Source: Nansenia antarctica (lineage: Eukaryota; Chordata; Actinopteri; Argentiniformes; Microstomatidae). From it: a DNA stretch of 64,000 bases. Where the stretch lies: assembly GCA_963989245.1 (NCBI GenBank), contig OZ022340.1:34279710-34343709 (forward strand). Direction: 5' to 3'. Below, piece after piece: positions 41,813 to 53,376 of this stretch (positions are counted from its first letter, which is position 1; every line of letters begins with the position of its first letter). Under the pieces are notes generated by a model. That model was not told where the DNA came from. It worked only from the letters and a program-made list of their open reading frames with translations, and searched no databases. The translations under genes and the position numbers were made by a program.

Positions 41813-42866
41813 CAGGGCTGCCAAGTTTCACCAAAAGTTTGGAGTGAGATGTTTTGGCAGTGGAGCGACCCAAAACTGTGCACGTTTTGGCAGCGGCGGC
41901 CCCTCTCTCCCACCCAATTATTTGTGCTAGTTTCCTGCAATTTTACATTTTGTTCATAATAAACCAGCACAAGAAATGAAAATAATTAACATTTTATAAA
42001 ACAGGAAAAAAATTCAGACAATATATCATATTTATGAAATCTTAATAAACAAATACAGTAGCCTACAGACTCTAAAAGAAAAATTGGGCCCCATCAACAG
42101 GACTCAGCCCCTTGGTCAGCAGCAGAAAGACCCATGGTCATCATCTTATATACAGTGCATTGCTCATAGATGGCTATCATGTTATACAGTACATACCAGG
42201 GTTTTTCCTGGGTCAGAATGAGGGCTTGGTGGGTGATTTTGTGCGCGCATGGCGCGCCCACATTTTTTGGGAGGGACCCCCAATTGTTGTATTTGTATTG
42301 TAAATTGTAATTATTAATAATAATTATTATTATTAATGTACCTGGTTATGTTACAGTAGAGAAACAAAAAACAGTTACCAAAACTGAGTATTTACTAGCT
42401 AAGATTGGCAAAAGATTGGCGTGGTGCAACCGAAATTAGTAAACAACTAGTTTGAAACTAGCTAGTAACAATGACTTACGCCATATTGGTGCAACCCAGT
42501 CCAGTAGGCTACCAGATACGATGTTGTAATGTATGCACATATTTTGCTACCACGGTTGCCAGACGGAATTGACAATGTCCAGCCCAACCAGTCTAAAAGC
42601 TGCCGAATCCACCCGTCCAGTGTGACGTTCTTGCAGCTCGCGTGAACACAGGTTCTTCCATCAGCGCTCGCCTGCCCCTTCGATTGCAGACTCAAGTTAA
42701 CGCGTGTGCAGAAAGATGCCACGAAACTCATGTCCGGTAGCTTTCTTTCAAGGAATTTCCCCCCCCAAAAAAACTCGCCGTGAGAAATAGAGATGCGGCG
42801 TGAGAGCGTGAGAACTGGTTGAAATGCGTGTGTCTCACGGTGATTGCGTGAGACTTGGCAGCCCTG
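41813..42866. mobile_element. hAT-type non-autonomous element
   Basis: Ends CAGGGCTGCCAAGT and ACTTGGCAGCCCTG, flanked by the exact 8-bp duplication CTATTACA (41,805-41,812; 42,867-42,874). No transposase. At 42,197-42,300 it contains a piece with the CAGGGTTTTTCCTGG left end of the neighbouring family. Confidence 0.9.
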
Positions 42867-43031
42867 CTATTACATCTCTAACAAAGCTACCTATCTAGCT
42901 AACAAGCTAACACTTGTTTGGCTAGCTGGTACACACACACACACACACACACTAAAATGGTGCATGAAACATACTGTACAGTATGTTGCATGTTTAGTAG
43001 GTCTGCAACAAATGTATTTATTCATTATGTT

Positions 43032-43866
43032 CAGTGTTTCCTCCAGGAATTTTTACAATGGTGGCGGGTGGCCGTGACCGCGCGCGTAGCGCGCGCGATT
43101 TTTTCCGCGTGCACGCGCATGAAACGCGCACGCGCGCTCAAAACAGCGTTTTTTTTTTTTTTTTTTTTTTTTCCTAATCACAGCCAAAACTAGAGGATGG
43201 CCCAAAAAAATAAATAATGAATATACAGAATATAAACTTGTGACTGACAGTCACATACACACACAAAGATCATCAGCTATAATATAATACGAAGTAGGCC
43301 TACATGAGCACAAAAGCGGCTAACGTTACTGATTAACTGTTTACTGTAGTGCAGAGAGATGGTAGTCGTAGGCGGCGTATCAAATGACAAAGCTAAACGT
43401 TTAATGAAGGACATGAACGATTGTCAACAACACACTCAAGCATGCCTGGATATTTGTAAGAACTCTCGCGAGATTTATCAGACTAAACCTGGATTTTCCC
43501 TTTAGCGATGTTGATGGAATACCCCCCGGATGTCACTACGGTGGCCTGTACACAATAACAATAATACCACAGTTCACATTTAGACCAATCAGGAGCCCTT
43601 GTGTCACGTCGTCAACTGAATGTCATTAATCTGATTTTGGATCAGCGGTTAGAGAGAGATGGGCGTGGATTTAGGTGCACTTTTAGTCAACATCCATTAT
43701 AGCGCTGATCTAGGATCAGATATATTTTAATCAGCTAAAATTTTTTTTTTTTTTTTTTTTTTTTGGAGAACTTCTTTTTTTTTTTTTTTTGAGAAATCTG
43801 CATGGTGGCGGAGGAAATTCCATCGTGGCGGCCCGCCACGATGAAATGCATGTAGAGGAAACACTG
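43032..43866. mobile_element. non-autonomous DNA transposon with 5-bp target duplication
   Basis: Ends CAGTGTTTCCTC and GAGGAAACACTG, perfect inverted repeats, flanked by ATGTT (43,027-43,031; 43,867-43,871). Subterminal GGTGGCGG repeats and long poly-T runs (43,148-43,172; 43,740-43,789). No ORF. The short target duplication matches the element at 41,234. Confidence 0.8.
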
Positions 43867-44320
43867 ATGTTTTATCTTTGACAACGTATTTCTTCCTCCC
43901 ACCATCTCATTAGTTTTGTAGAGGGGTGGCATAATTGTGGTGAGCAGTTTCAGTGGTCTGATAACTGATGCTAACAACGGCGCTATCGACCTTACTCACA
44001 AAACAACAAATAACTGTTTGGCTATCCTAAGTAAACAACACAAAATCCTAGTATACAACACATGTAACTCACTAAAACTTACCCAAGAACACAGCAGAAG
44101 GTCTGTCTGCAGACGACTGTCCCATGAAAGTGAACTGATGTGGAGATCAATGTCTGAAATCCTGTTGTCTTCTTGTCATCGTCAGATTCGGAGTTCGGAG
44201 TTCCCGTTATGTATAGTCCAATATGAAGGTGTTCATTAATTGCCCACTGTCGATATTTCTAGCGGCTTCATAAATTCGGTTTATAGCATTAGCTAGAGCA
44301 TCCGCATCCATCTTGTAAAT

Positions 44321-44900
44321 TTGTCAACAGGTCCAGATGGCTACTTAAATACAGCTGGAGAACGAGAAGCCAACCACACACACATTTTTTATACATGCCC
44401 TAAATTGAAAAGGTTTTGGGAGGCAGTTCAAGTAAAAATAAAAAATACATTTACCTTACAAAATCCTATACATCCAGTCAATATACTCGGTCTTATTCCA
44501 TTAGATATACACAGGGAGGGAGATAAATATTTGTACACCATATTACGTATTGCGGCTTTAAAGCAAATTACACGTAAATGGTTGGACTTAAACCCACCAT
44601 CTGTTAATAATTGGAAAAAAACTGTTGAAGAGATAAAAGAAATGGAAAGAATTACTTATAAAGTGGGAAACCGTGAAGAGCAATTCACTATGAACTGGAG
44701 TAAATGGACCGAATGAATGAGTAGGAAGAAACCCCCCCCCCCCCCCCTCACCGATCCCACCCCTCCCACCCCCTCCTTTTATCTCTTACTTTTCTATCTC
44801 TATCCCTATAATTTCTCTCTTCTTTTTCTGTATTTTCTCTCTATTCTTTATTCTTTATTTTTTTATTTTTTGTTCTCTTTAAAAAAAAAAAAAAAAAAGA
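44321..44900 (+). pseudogene. L1-type LINE ORF2 C-terminus and 3' UTR
   Basis: The reading 44,321-44,716 has the C-terminal zinc-knuckle-like region of L1 ORF2 (HTHIFYTCPKLKRFWEAV) and the tail ALKQITRKWLDLNPPSVNNW. It is followed by a pyrimidine-rich 3' UTR with a C run and an A17 tail at 44,881-44,898. 5'-truncated, as usual for L1. 44,900-46,264 holds no gene that I can support. Confidence 0.75.
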
Positions 44901-46385
44901 TGCAGGATGAACTCAGACAAGTGAAGAAAACTTGTAAAGTGTATGAAATGAACTTAAAATGTAATGTACAACCCTGCAATAAAGTATATAAAAAAATACA
45001 GCTGGAGTGGGCATGGCTACACACACTGCCACAATAATACGAATAATACCCCCCACCCGACTTTGCTAACTAAATGTAGGTATTTAGTGAATGTAAAACT
45101 GTTGGATATGACATCGAGTGGGTTCTTCATCGCTTCGTTTGTCGTCCTATGCCAAAAACCGGAAAACACATTTTTTCACATGTGACCTATTCACATGTGA
45201 CCTATTCACATGGGACCTATTAATCAAAACCTGTCACATAATGCACACAGTTATATTTTTAGGATGAACAGACATTTTTATACAGTTAATTCTACGTGTG
45301 TTCTAAAGCACTAATTGGCCAGTTATTTGATCTTCAAACCCATTCCCCCATGACTAGGTCAGTGTGTCCTTTATCAGAATAGCTTGTGAAAACATAACTG
45401 TTGAAGTTACACGACTTACACGACAGTCCCATGACTTGGGATTCGATTAACAAGTTAAAATATAGTATAGAAGAATAGACTTATCATTAATCATTAGTTA
45501 TGAAAGTATAAAATCAGTACAGGAAAATAGAATATAATAACAGCAGGTGTAAAATGGTTGTTAGCAAATAGGTAAAAATAAGTAATTTACAGGCGGTTTG
45601 AATCATAAAACTTTCTTTTAGTCAGGAGCTTTTCTTCATGTCGCTCAAAAACAGAACCTCTCTTTTGGCTTATTGCGAGACCTTCCTATTGTTCTCAACT
45701 GACCTCAGTCACATATTATTTAAATGAGCACATAGTACATGATTTATCACTTCTAGTTATTTTAATACAAATTCCCAACAGTGTCTGAAGAGGGATTTGA
45801 ACCACCGTCTTAAAATGACAGATAAATACCATGGCAGCGGTCAATACCACTATACTAGGCCTTCGTGACGATATGGAGGTTTGTAGCCTGCTGCTCATAT
45901 CACCACAGTAGTAAATATTCATTTATTAAAATATGAACATATAACAATAACTGGGGCTAGTATGACATACGCATTTAATCGGTCAGCAATTTCTTGCCAA
46001 ACCATTTCCCTCGCCTTGTTAATTGCGGCAGTATTACACTATTTTACATCTTATTTTTCGTCTTCATAAAGATCAATCTTCATTTCGACAGTTCGACTCT
46101 TCGGGGCTCTTTATGTCTGCATGCACGCGCCCATATCGAGGATTTCTAAGCCGGTGTTCTGTGAACACTCATGACACAAGCCTGATCCTCGTTCGAGGAA
46201 TCACCTGAGGCTTGAATTCGAATCTCGAGTTGCCTGATCGCAGATTTTATTTTTTATCACCGATTGTGTGGGGAACATGGCGCGTTTCGACCTGCAGGGG
46301 GAGCCACAGGACCGTTGGTGAAGGGGATGGGGGCGTAATTGGCACCGGCTGATGCCAATTACGTCCTCATCAAAGCGCCCTCTTA

Positions 46386-47733
46386 GGCTATGTCCACACC
46401 AATACGTTTTTTTGATAAACGTTTTTTGTATATAAAAATATCACCTTCCAGACGAGCACGTTTATAAAATATCTGCATCCAGATGCATACGTATGAACGC
46501 AATATAAACGCTGTCATGGAGCATTCCACACCAGTAGTCGGCGATATAATTTTAACACCATAGCTCCGCTGGCCAATCAGACGCCAGGAAAAGCTAAAGC
46601 GGTTCTTCCGCGTTACATCCGCGAAATACAAAATTCCAATCGTAAACAACATGCCGCCTCGGGGAGCAAAGGAGTCGTTCATTTGGACAGACAGTGAAGT
46701 AGAAGTATTGTTGAGTTTAACTATTGAGTACAAAGTACAAAAAACACATGCAACCATTGACTGGGAGTCTTGCCATTTTCGCAGTGTTTGAAACTTTTTG
46801 TTGGACAGCTCCTATGTTTGTAAATCCGTCAAGATGACATTTTATTTATTTTCTTACAATATTTTGTATGCACTGCAACATTACCCAGTGAAAAAACAAA
46901 ATAAACATTCTTTATTGTACCTTTGAATTGTATGTCGTAATTATTATGTCGCAAATAATAAACAAAAATGTCTTCACTTACAGAAATAAGAGTGTGTAAT
47001 AATCTACTGTGGCTCTCTACATTGTCTTTCTCTTATGCACCTCTCCTAGTAAGTAATGGCAAAAGCCCCAAAAAAGAATAGCAATGAACAATTTACATAA
47101 ACACAGAACAGGACTTCTGTATAATATCTTCACTTACAGAAAAGACTAATCAAATGTTCTCTTAAGTGTCTTTCTCCTATGCAACTGTCCTAGTAAGTGT
47201 CAAGGGGCCGGTTTCACAGACAAGGCTTAAGCCTAGTCCTGGACTAAATCACACTATTGATTATAAATGTAATTGAATTGTTGCCCTTCTGATTGTCCTC
47301 CGCGGTGTATTGAAGAACATATTGTAGATGTTCTCCATGTCCATTTGTTGCTGTCGGAGGTAGTAGAGGAGCAACAGTACATTTTGCTGTAAAAGCCCAA
47401 TCAAGCTCAATAGGTTCTGCAGCACGAACGCAACAACCCTGTAAGAAGCCATTGTTGTTGTTGTTGTTGGCTGGGTTAGCGCATGCGGGTTACAGAAAAC
47501 AGCTGCACTGCGCATCATCTACGCGCATGATGACGTGACGAATACAAAAAACTCGTCTATCTCGTCCAGACGTCAAAAAATATACAGCGTTTTTTAAGGA
47601 TCTTCACTCTGGCAGGCGTTTTTAAACATCTTCGTTTTCAGAGGGCAAAAACTCGTTTGCGTCTGGACGAACCCCCCAAAACGAATAGAAAAATTCACAT
47701 TTGTCAAAAAAACGTATAGGTGTGGACAGGGCC
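46386..47733. mobile_element. PIF-Harbinger element inside the 5' LTR
   Basis: Ends GGCTATGTCCACACC and GGTGTGGACAGGGCC, flanked by TTA (46,383-46,385; 47,734-47,736), the TWA target typical of PIF-Harbinger. The intact 3' LTR gives the empty site (CCTCTTAATGTG). It contains a short remnant of a Myb-like Harbinger protein at 46,651. Confidence 0.9.
46651..46791 (+). pseudogene. Harbinger Myb/SANT-like protein, N-terminal remnant
   Basis: 46 codons from ATG 46,651 to TGA 46,789: a short start, then FIWTDSEVEVLLSLTIEYK and ATIDWESCHF. This pattern (W-T-D-x-E-V-E near the start, V/I-D-W-E-S 25 residues on) matches the Myb/SANT-like DNA-binding protein of fish Harbinger transposons. The rest is missing. 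It supports the Harbinger assignment of the host element. Confidence 0.65.
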
Positions 47734-48005
47734 TTAATGTGTTGCTTTGTTTCCCCCGGGAGAGGAGTAGGACCAAGGGTGCGGAGAGCAGGAAGCGGGA
47801 TCGGAACAGCAGAGAAGCAGTCACGGGAGTAATCGGAGAGAGCTGCGGAGAGCCGCGACCGAAAGGGTCGGGCAGCAGCAAACGGAGACGTTCTCCCCTG
47901 AGCGAGGCTCAGCCGAACTGTCTGCGTTCCAGTGTGCTACCTTAAATAAAACCGGTCTCTAAAACCGCCAGATCCTATTGTCTGTCTCCCTCTGTGCCGA
48001 ACCTA

Positions 48006-49058
48006 CAGCCTACAGAGCCCACAGGTCCACAGAGGACGCCATCGCGACGACTCTCCACTCCACTCTATCCCACCTGGAGAGGGGAAACAGCTACGCGAGA
48101 CTGCTCTTTGTGGACTTCAGCTCTGCCTTCAACACCATCCTTCCAGACAGGCTAGTGACCAAACTACTAGACCTGGGACTATCACACTCTATATGTGCAT
48201 GGATCAAGGACTTCCTGTCTGACCGCCCCCAGAGGGTGCGGGTGGGCTCCCACACCTCCACAGCCCTCAGACTCAGCACTGGGTCCCCCCAGGGCTGCGT
48301 GCTAAACCCCATCCTCTACAACCTACACCTACGACTTCACCCCCGTCCACCCCAGCAACTCCATCGTAAAGTTTGCAGACGACACCACCGTGGTGGGCTG
48401 CATCTCGGGGGGGGACGAGGCGGCGTACAGGGATGAGGTAGAGCAGCTGAGCAAGCTGTGCAAGGTTAACAACCTGCTGCTGAACCAGTCAAAGACCCAG
48501 GAAATCATCGTGGACTTCAGGAGGAAAAAATCTGAGGTCCAGCCCCTGCTCGTCGATGGAGACAGCGTGGAGAGAGTCTCAACCCTCCGATTCCTGGGGG
48601 TGCACATACAGGATGACCTGTCCTGGAAGATCAACACAGCAGCCATCATCAAGAAGGCACAACAGCGCCTCTACTTCCTGAGAGTCCTCAGGAAAGACCA
48701 CATCGGACAGGAGATGCTGGTGACCTTCTACCGCTGCGCAGTGGAGAATATCCTCACCTACTGCATCTGCATCTGGTTCTCCAGCTGCACAGCCGCAGAG
48801 AGGAATGCGCTACAGAGAGTCGTGAGATCGGCCCAGAAGATCATTGGCACTCCCCTCCCCTCTCTGGAAGAGCTGTACAACACACGCTGCCTCAGGAAGG
48901 CCTCCAAGATCTCCAGAGACCCATCCCACCCTGGGTACGAACACTTTGCTCGGCTGCCCTCGAACAGGCGGTTCAGGACCATGTTCGCAAGGACAAACAG
49001 ACTGAAGCTCAGCTTCTACCCCAGGGCCATTCAGGCCCTGAACACAGCAAAGACCTAG
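48006..49058 (+). pseudogene. LINE reverse transcriptase, C-terminal part, frameshifted
   Basis: The reading begins with RT motifs (AYRAHRSTEDAI; LLFVDFSSAFNTI; TGSPQGCVLNPILY). It shifts frame around 48,325, then continues with the catalytic FADDTTVVGCISGG, SKTQEIIVDFRRK and LRFLGVHIQDDLSWK, to a stop at 49,056. The frameshift and the missing N-terminus and endonuclease make it non-functional. Confidence 0.85.
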
Positions 49059-49248
49059 GTTCTAGGCCCTGGACAATCTAGACAAATTGATGGCAGCTAC
49101 TAGATTGTAATCAAGTGTAATACTGAAACACAACTGTGTACATTTCAAACCTGCAAACTGCGACACTTTAAATGAATGTGCAATAACACTATGTGCAATA
49201 TGACAACCCTAGGGTACATAAGGTTCAGAGAATAGGACATGTTAGAAT

Positions 49249-50323
49249 TAGGGTTGGGTACCGAAAATCGGTACCGGTAGGTACCGGTTACTTTACATTC
49301 GGTATGTACCCGTACCGAATCGCAAAGGAGATTTCGGTACCTCATTTCGGTACTTTACTGGTGACTCGTGACGTCACATCGCCTGTTAAATTTCCACTCA
49401 GTGAAAGCAGCGAGTACGGAAGGATAACGAGAAGGTTGCTAATAGCAACTTCCGCTAGCGGGTTGGCATAACGCGACGCTCGACTTATGGGTGCGTTCCG
49501 TAAACTCGTTCTGGAATTCTGATCACCACTCGTGGAATGCCTTCTGTCCAATCAAATGACTTGCTCCCCTTATGACGTCGGGCCCAGTGTGCGCTGCGGC
49601 GCTCTCAGAGCGAGTTTACGAACGCAAGCCTTTGATTGGACAGTGCACTCCAGGATTCGACGCGTCTGTTGATGACGTAGTGCGGATGTGTGGCTGCGTC
49701 TCTGCCAGGTGGACAACATGATCGGGGATCTCCTGATATTCGGGTACTGTGTCAGATCATGTATATATCATGTAGATATATCCTTATCCTACTACTGTGT
49801 CTGAAAAATCGTCATGTCATCATGGACCAGAGAGGGGGAGGGGAGTAGTAGTAGCTGAGCGGCAACAGAGTTTGGATTTTGACGAGGTGGAGGGCTCCAG
49901 TTCATCAGAGTTATATTTCCTCTTGGTCTTCTTGGTTCCGGGGGCTATGCAGGCCTCTTCACTAGATCCCTTTTCTAAGAATATTCTGATGTCCTTGAGG
50001 GGCTGCCGAACAAGTGTGTACTCGTATTCAACATCAGTACCAACGATAGGCACCCCCAGCTTAATGGAGTCCCCAAGGCTCAGGAGTTTTATTTTAATTT
50101 ATTTTAATTTGAGTGTATATTTAACTAATATATATTGTGCCTCAGCAATACAAAAGTGAAAAGCTGTTTAATGTTGTCGACCGTATATATATATATACAG
50201 TATATATATGTCATTTTTAAAAATCAAAAGTACCGAATTAAGTACCGTTTTGGTACCGGTACCGTTTTGAAAGTATCGGTTAGGTACCGGTACCGGATAA
50301 AACCCAAACGGTACCCAACCCTA
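49249..50323. mobile_element. hAT-type non-autonomous element in the LINE 3' UTR
   Basis: Ends TAGGGTTGGGTACCG and CGGTACCCAACCCTA, flanked by the exact 8-bp duplication GTTAGAAT (49,241-49,248; 50,324-50,331). Subterminal GGTACCGGTACC repeats lie at both ends. No complete transposase. Confidence 0.92.
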
Positions 50324-50573
50324 GTTAGAATAGGTATAGCATAGCATAGAGTACAGCACAGTGTTTTATTTGTATAGTATAGTATAGTGGATAGTGTACA
50401 TAGCCTTTATTTATGTAAACCAGCTCTTTTCCCTTCTTGTTTTTAGTTTTTTTTTTCCTAGCACCAGGGGAGCCCCCCCTCCCAAATTTCGTTGTTTGGT
50501 ACCTGTACTATATCAATGACAATAAAGACCATTCATTCATTCATTCATTCATTCATTCATTCACCTGTTACAG

Positions 50574-50590
50574 TGGCGCCCAACGTGGGG
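50574..50590 (+). promoter_or_regulatory. primer-binding site of the Gmr1-like element
   Basis: TGGCGCCCAACGTGGGG starts 1 bp after the LTR end. The TGGCGCC core is typical of LTR-element primer sites. The priming tRNA was not identified. Confidence 0.75.
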
Positions 50591-50648
50591 CACAGAGGAG
50601 AGGCGGACCCAACACCGATGAACACCAACACAACGGACAGGCGGGGGC

Positions 50649-51425
50649 ATGGAGTCGCCCCTAGGGCATATCCTCGCCCACCTGGCACAGCTGCAAGAGC
50701 AGCAGGCGGCTATGGCGCGGGTCAGCCACGAAGGTCTGGTGGACATGGCCCGCGCCCAGGCCGAGGACCGGGCGGACCTCCGGGCCATCATCCGCGGCCG
50801 GGAGGGGAACGGGGACCACGGTGTGGCAGGCGGTGGGACCCGAATCCGGATGCAGCGGATGACGGAGGAGGACGACCCGGAGGCTTACCTCGAGACATTC
50901 GAGGGGGTGGCCCGGAGCAGCAGGTGGCCAGAGGACGAGTGGGCCCACCAGCTCCGGCCCCTGCTGACCGGGGAGGCGCAGCTCGCGCTGGCTAGTCTCC
51001 CGACGGCCGGCCAGGCCGACTACCCGACAGTGGTCAGGGCCATCCGGGACCGGCTCGGGCTGAGCCCGGAAGAGCACCGGCGCCGGTTCCGTGCCCTGAC
51101 CCTGGAGGCCGTCGGGAGGCCGTTTCTGTATGGCCAGCAGCTGCTGGACCAGGCCCGGCGGTGGCTGCAGCCCGAGGAGAGATCGGCGGCGGAGGTGGTG
51201 GAGCAGGTCGCCCTGGAGAGGTTCGTGGGGGGCCTGCCGGCGCGGACCGCTGCCTGGGTGGCCTACCACCGGCCCGCCAACCTCACCACCGCCATCGGGC
51301 TGGCCGAGAACCACCTGCCCTCTCCAGACCTGGGGGTGGCGGGACCCGCCGCGGTCCCGGTCCCAGCTCCCCGCCGCCAGGAGGGGGGCTGCCCGGACCG
51401 GACCCGTGGCGGGGACACGGCGTGA
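50649..51425 (+). pseudogene. gag of the Gmr1-like element
   Basis: 258 codons from ATG 50,649. It has a helical N-terminus and a capsid-like region (DPEAYLETFEGVARSSRWPEDEW; LRPLLTGEAQLAL; RFRALTLEAVGRPF) resembling gypsy Gag/SCAN-like capsids. The frame ends before the zinc knuckle. The CCHC knuckle (CWRCGQPGHFRREC at about 51,530) is in the +1 frame with protease and integrase, so a frameshift mutation or a recoding site lies near 51,400. Confidence 0.8.
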
Positions 51426-51439
51426 GAGGCCGATGGCCG

Positions 51440-53376
51440 CTTCCCGGGGCAGGTGGCCAGCGACGGAGGCAATGCAGGGGGGCGCGCCCTTCACCCCACA
51501 GAGAGCCCCACAGATGGCAGAGGAGGGGTGCTGGCGGTGCGGCCAGCCTGGCCACTTCCGCCGGGAGTGCACGGCTATGGAGGTCGGCCGGGCTGCCCGC
51601 ACCGCCGACGAGGTCACCCCTTCCCCGGACCCGAGCGAGGCATACCGCATCCGGGTAAGGATGCAGCGGGGTACGTGCCAGGCGCTGCTGGATTTGGGCT
51701 GCCTACAGTCTATGATCCACCAGCGCCTGGTGCGACCAGGGGCATTGGTAGGGGCATCGAGGGTGTCAATACTGTGTGTGCATGGGGATGTTCACGTATA
51801 CCCGGTGGTCCCCATCGAGATTAAATATAATGGGAGAAAATATAGCGTCAAGGCGGCGGTTAGTCCGAGCCTCATGCACCCCCTAATCTTGGGTCTAGAC
51901 TGGGCGGGATTCCCACGGGCAGTAGCGGGGACGACAGGGGTGCATGCACGACGGCCAGGGACGCGTGAGGCGGGCGCCGTGCTCTGCGCTGATGCGGGGG
52001 CGGCCGACGCTGACGAGGGGCAGGAGGAGGCAGAGGCACCTCCACCCGAGGTGCCGCTGCCGGTGTTTCCTCCGGTGGGAGATTTTCCCCTCGAACAGTC
52101 TCGTGACGCTACCCTACGCTCAGCCTATGACCAGGTGATGGTAATTGATGGTGCACGGGTACGGCCAGACGCGGCGCTCGCTCCCCTATATTTTACGTTG
52201 GTTAGGGACAGATTATATAGAGTGAGTCGTGACACTCGCAGGGAAGAGGATATCACCCAGTTGCTGGTTCCCCGGGGCCGCCGGGAATCGATATTCCAGG
52301 CGGCACATTATAACCCCATGGCGGGCCACCTAGGGTATGATAAAACACTTAATCGCATAATGGACCGATTCTATTGGCCGGGGATACGGGCGGAGGTGCG
52401 CCGGTGGTGCGCCTCCTCCAGCGAATGTCAGCTAGCCAACCCCCCGGCCGTCCCGCGGGCGCCGTTACACCCTCTCCCCCTGGTCGAGGCCCCGTTTGAC
52501 CGTATTGGAATGGACATTATCGGCCCATTAGAGCGATGTGCACAAGGCTATCGGTTTGTGTTAGTTTTGATCGATTACGCAACCCGGTACCCCGAGGCAA
52601 TTCCCCTGCGCTCCATCTCCGCGAAGAGTGTGGCGCAGGCATTGTTTCAGGTCATCTCCCGGGTGGGGATCCCGAAAGAGATCCTCACTGACCAAGGTAA
52701 CAATTTTATGTCACGCACCCTCAAGGAGCTGTACGGATTGTTGAATATTAAAGCGGTCCGGACGAGCGTGTACCACCCGGCCAGCGATGGTCTGTGCGAG
52801 CGGTTCAACCGGACGCTGAAATCAATGATCCGTAAGTTCGTTCACGAGGATAGTCAAAATTGGCACCAATGGCTAGCCCTCCTGTTATTCGCAGTGCGGG
52901 AAGTCCCCCAGGCTTCCACGGGGTTTTCCCCATTCGAGCTCTTATATGGGCGCAAGCCTCGCGGCGTCCTGGACCTCATTAAAGAAAGCTGGGAGGAGGG
53001 GTCCAGCGACAGTAAAAATGAGATACGTCAATACGTCCTGGACCTGCGTGCAAAGCTCCACACGTTAGGGGTTATATCACGGGAGCATTTGCACCAGGCC
53101 CAGGAACGACAAAAGCGCCTGTATGATAGGGGGTCTAAGCTTCGCATTTTCGCACCGGGAGACAGGGTCCTTGTATTACTGCCCACTTTCAGCTCTAAAT
53201 TATTCGCTAAGTGGCAAGGGCCGTTCGCGGTCACACGGCGGGTGGGGGAGGTGGACTATGAGGTGGTGCGTTCGGATCGGGGGGATAGCACGCAGATATA
53301 TCACGTAAATCTCCTTAAAAAAATGGACCGAGGTGATCCCTGTCGCGCTGGCTACGCTACTTCCCGAGAGGGATGA
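51440..53376 (+). pseudogene. zinc knuckle, protease and integrase region of the Gmr1-like element
   Basis: In one frame: CCHC knuckle CWRCGQPGHFRREC, a retropepsin-like segment ALLDLGCLQSMIH, then integrase with an HHCC-like region (HYNPMAGHLGYDKTL; CASSSECQLANP) and rve core acids in DRIGMDIIGP, ILTDQGNNFMS and GLCERFNRTL. The protease motif reads D-L-G where D-S/T-G is expected, so the enzyme is probably inactive. The frame ends at 53,376; RT starts in the next frame after an A7 run at 53,317-53,323. Confidence 0.85.

Larger units (their letters stand above)
48006..50562 (+). mobile_element. LINE inserted in the 5' LTR, 5'-truncated
   Basis: Flanked by ACCT (48,002-48,005; 50,563-50,566). 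It starts inside the reverse transcriptase and ends in an (ATTC)n tail at 50,530-50,561, a simple-repeat 3' end seen in several fish LINE clades. Its 3' UTR carries a hAT element at 49,249-50,323. Confidence 0.85.

Noticed and set aside
45780..45870. tRNA gene on the minus strand (A-box-like TAGTATAGTGG and B-box-like GGTTCAAATCC)
   Set aside because: The boxes are too far apart (42 bp) and neither the T stem nor the acceptor stem pairs. At best a SINE relic.
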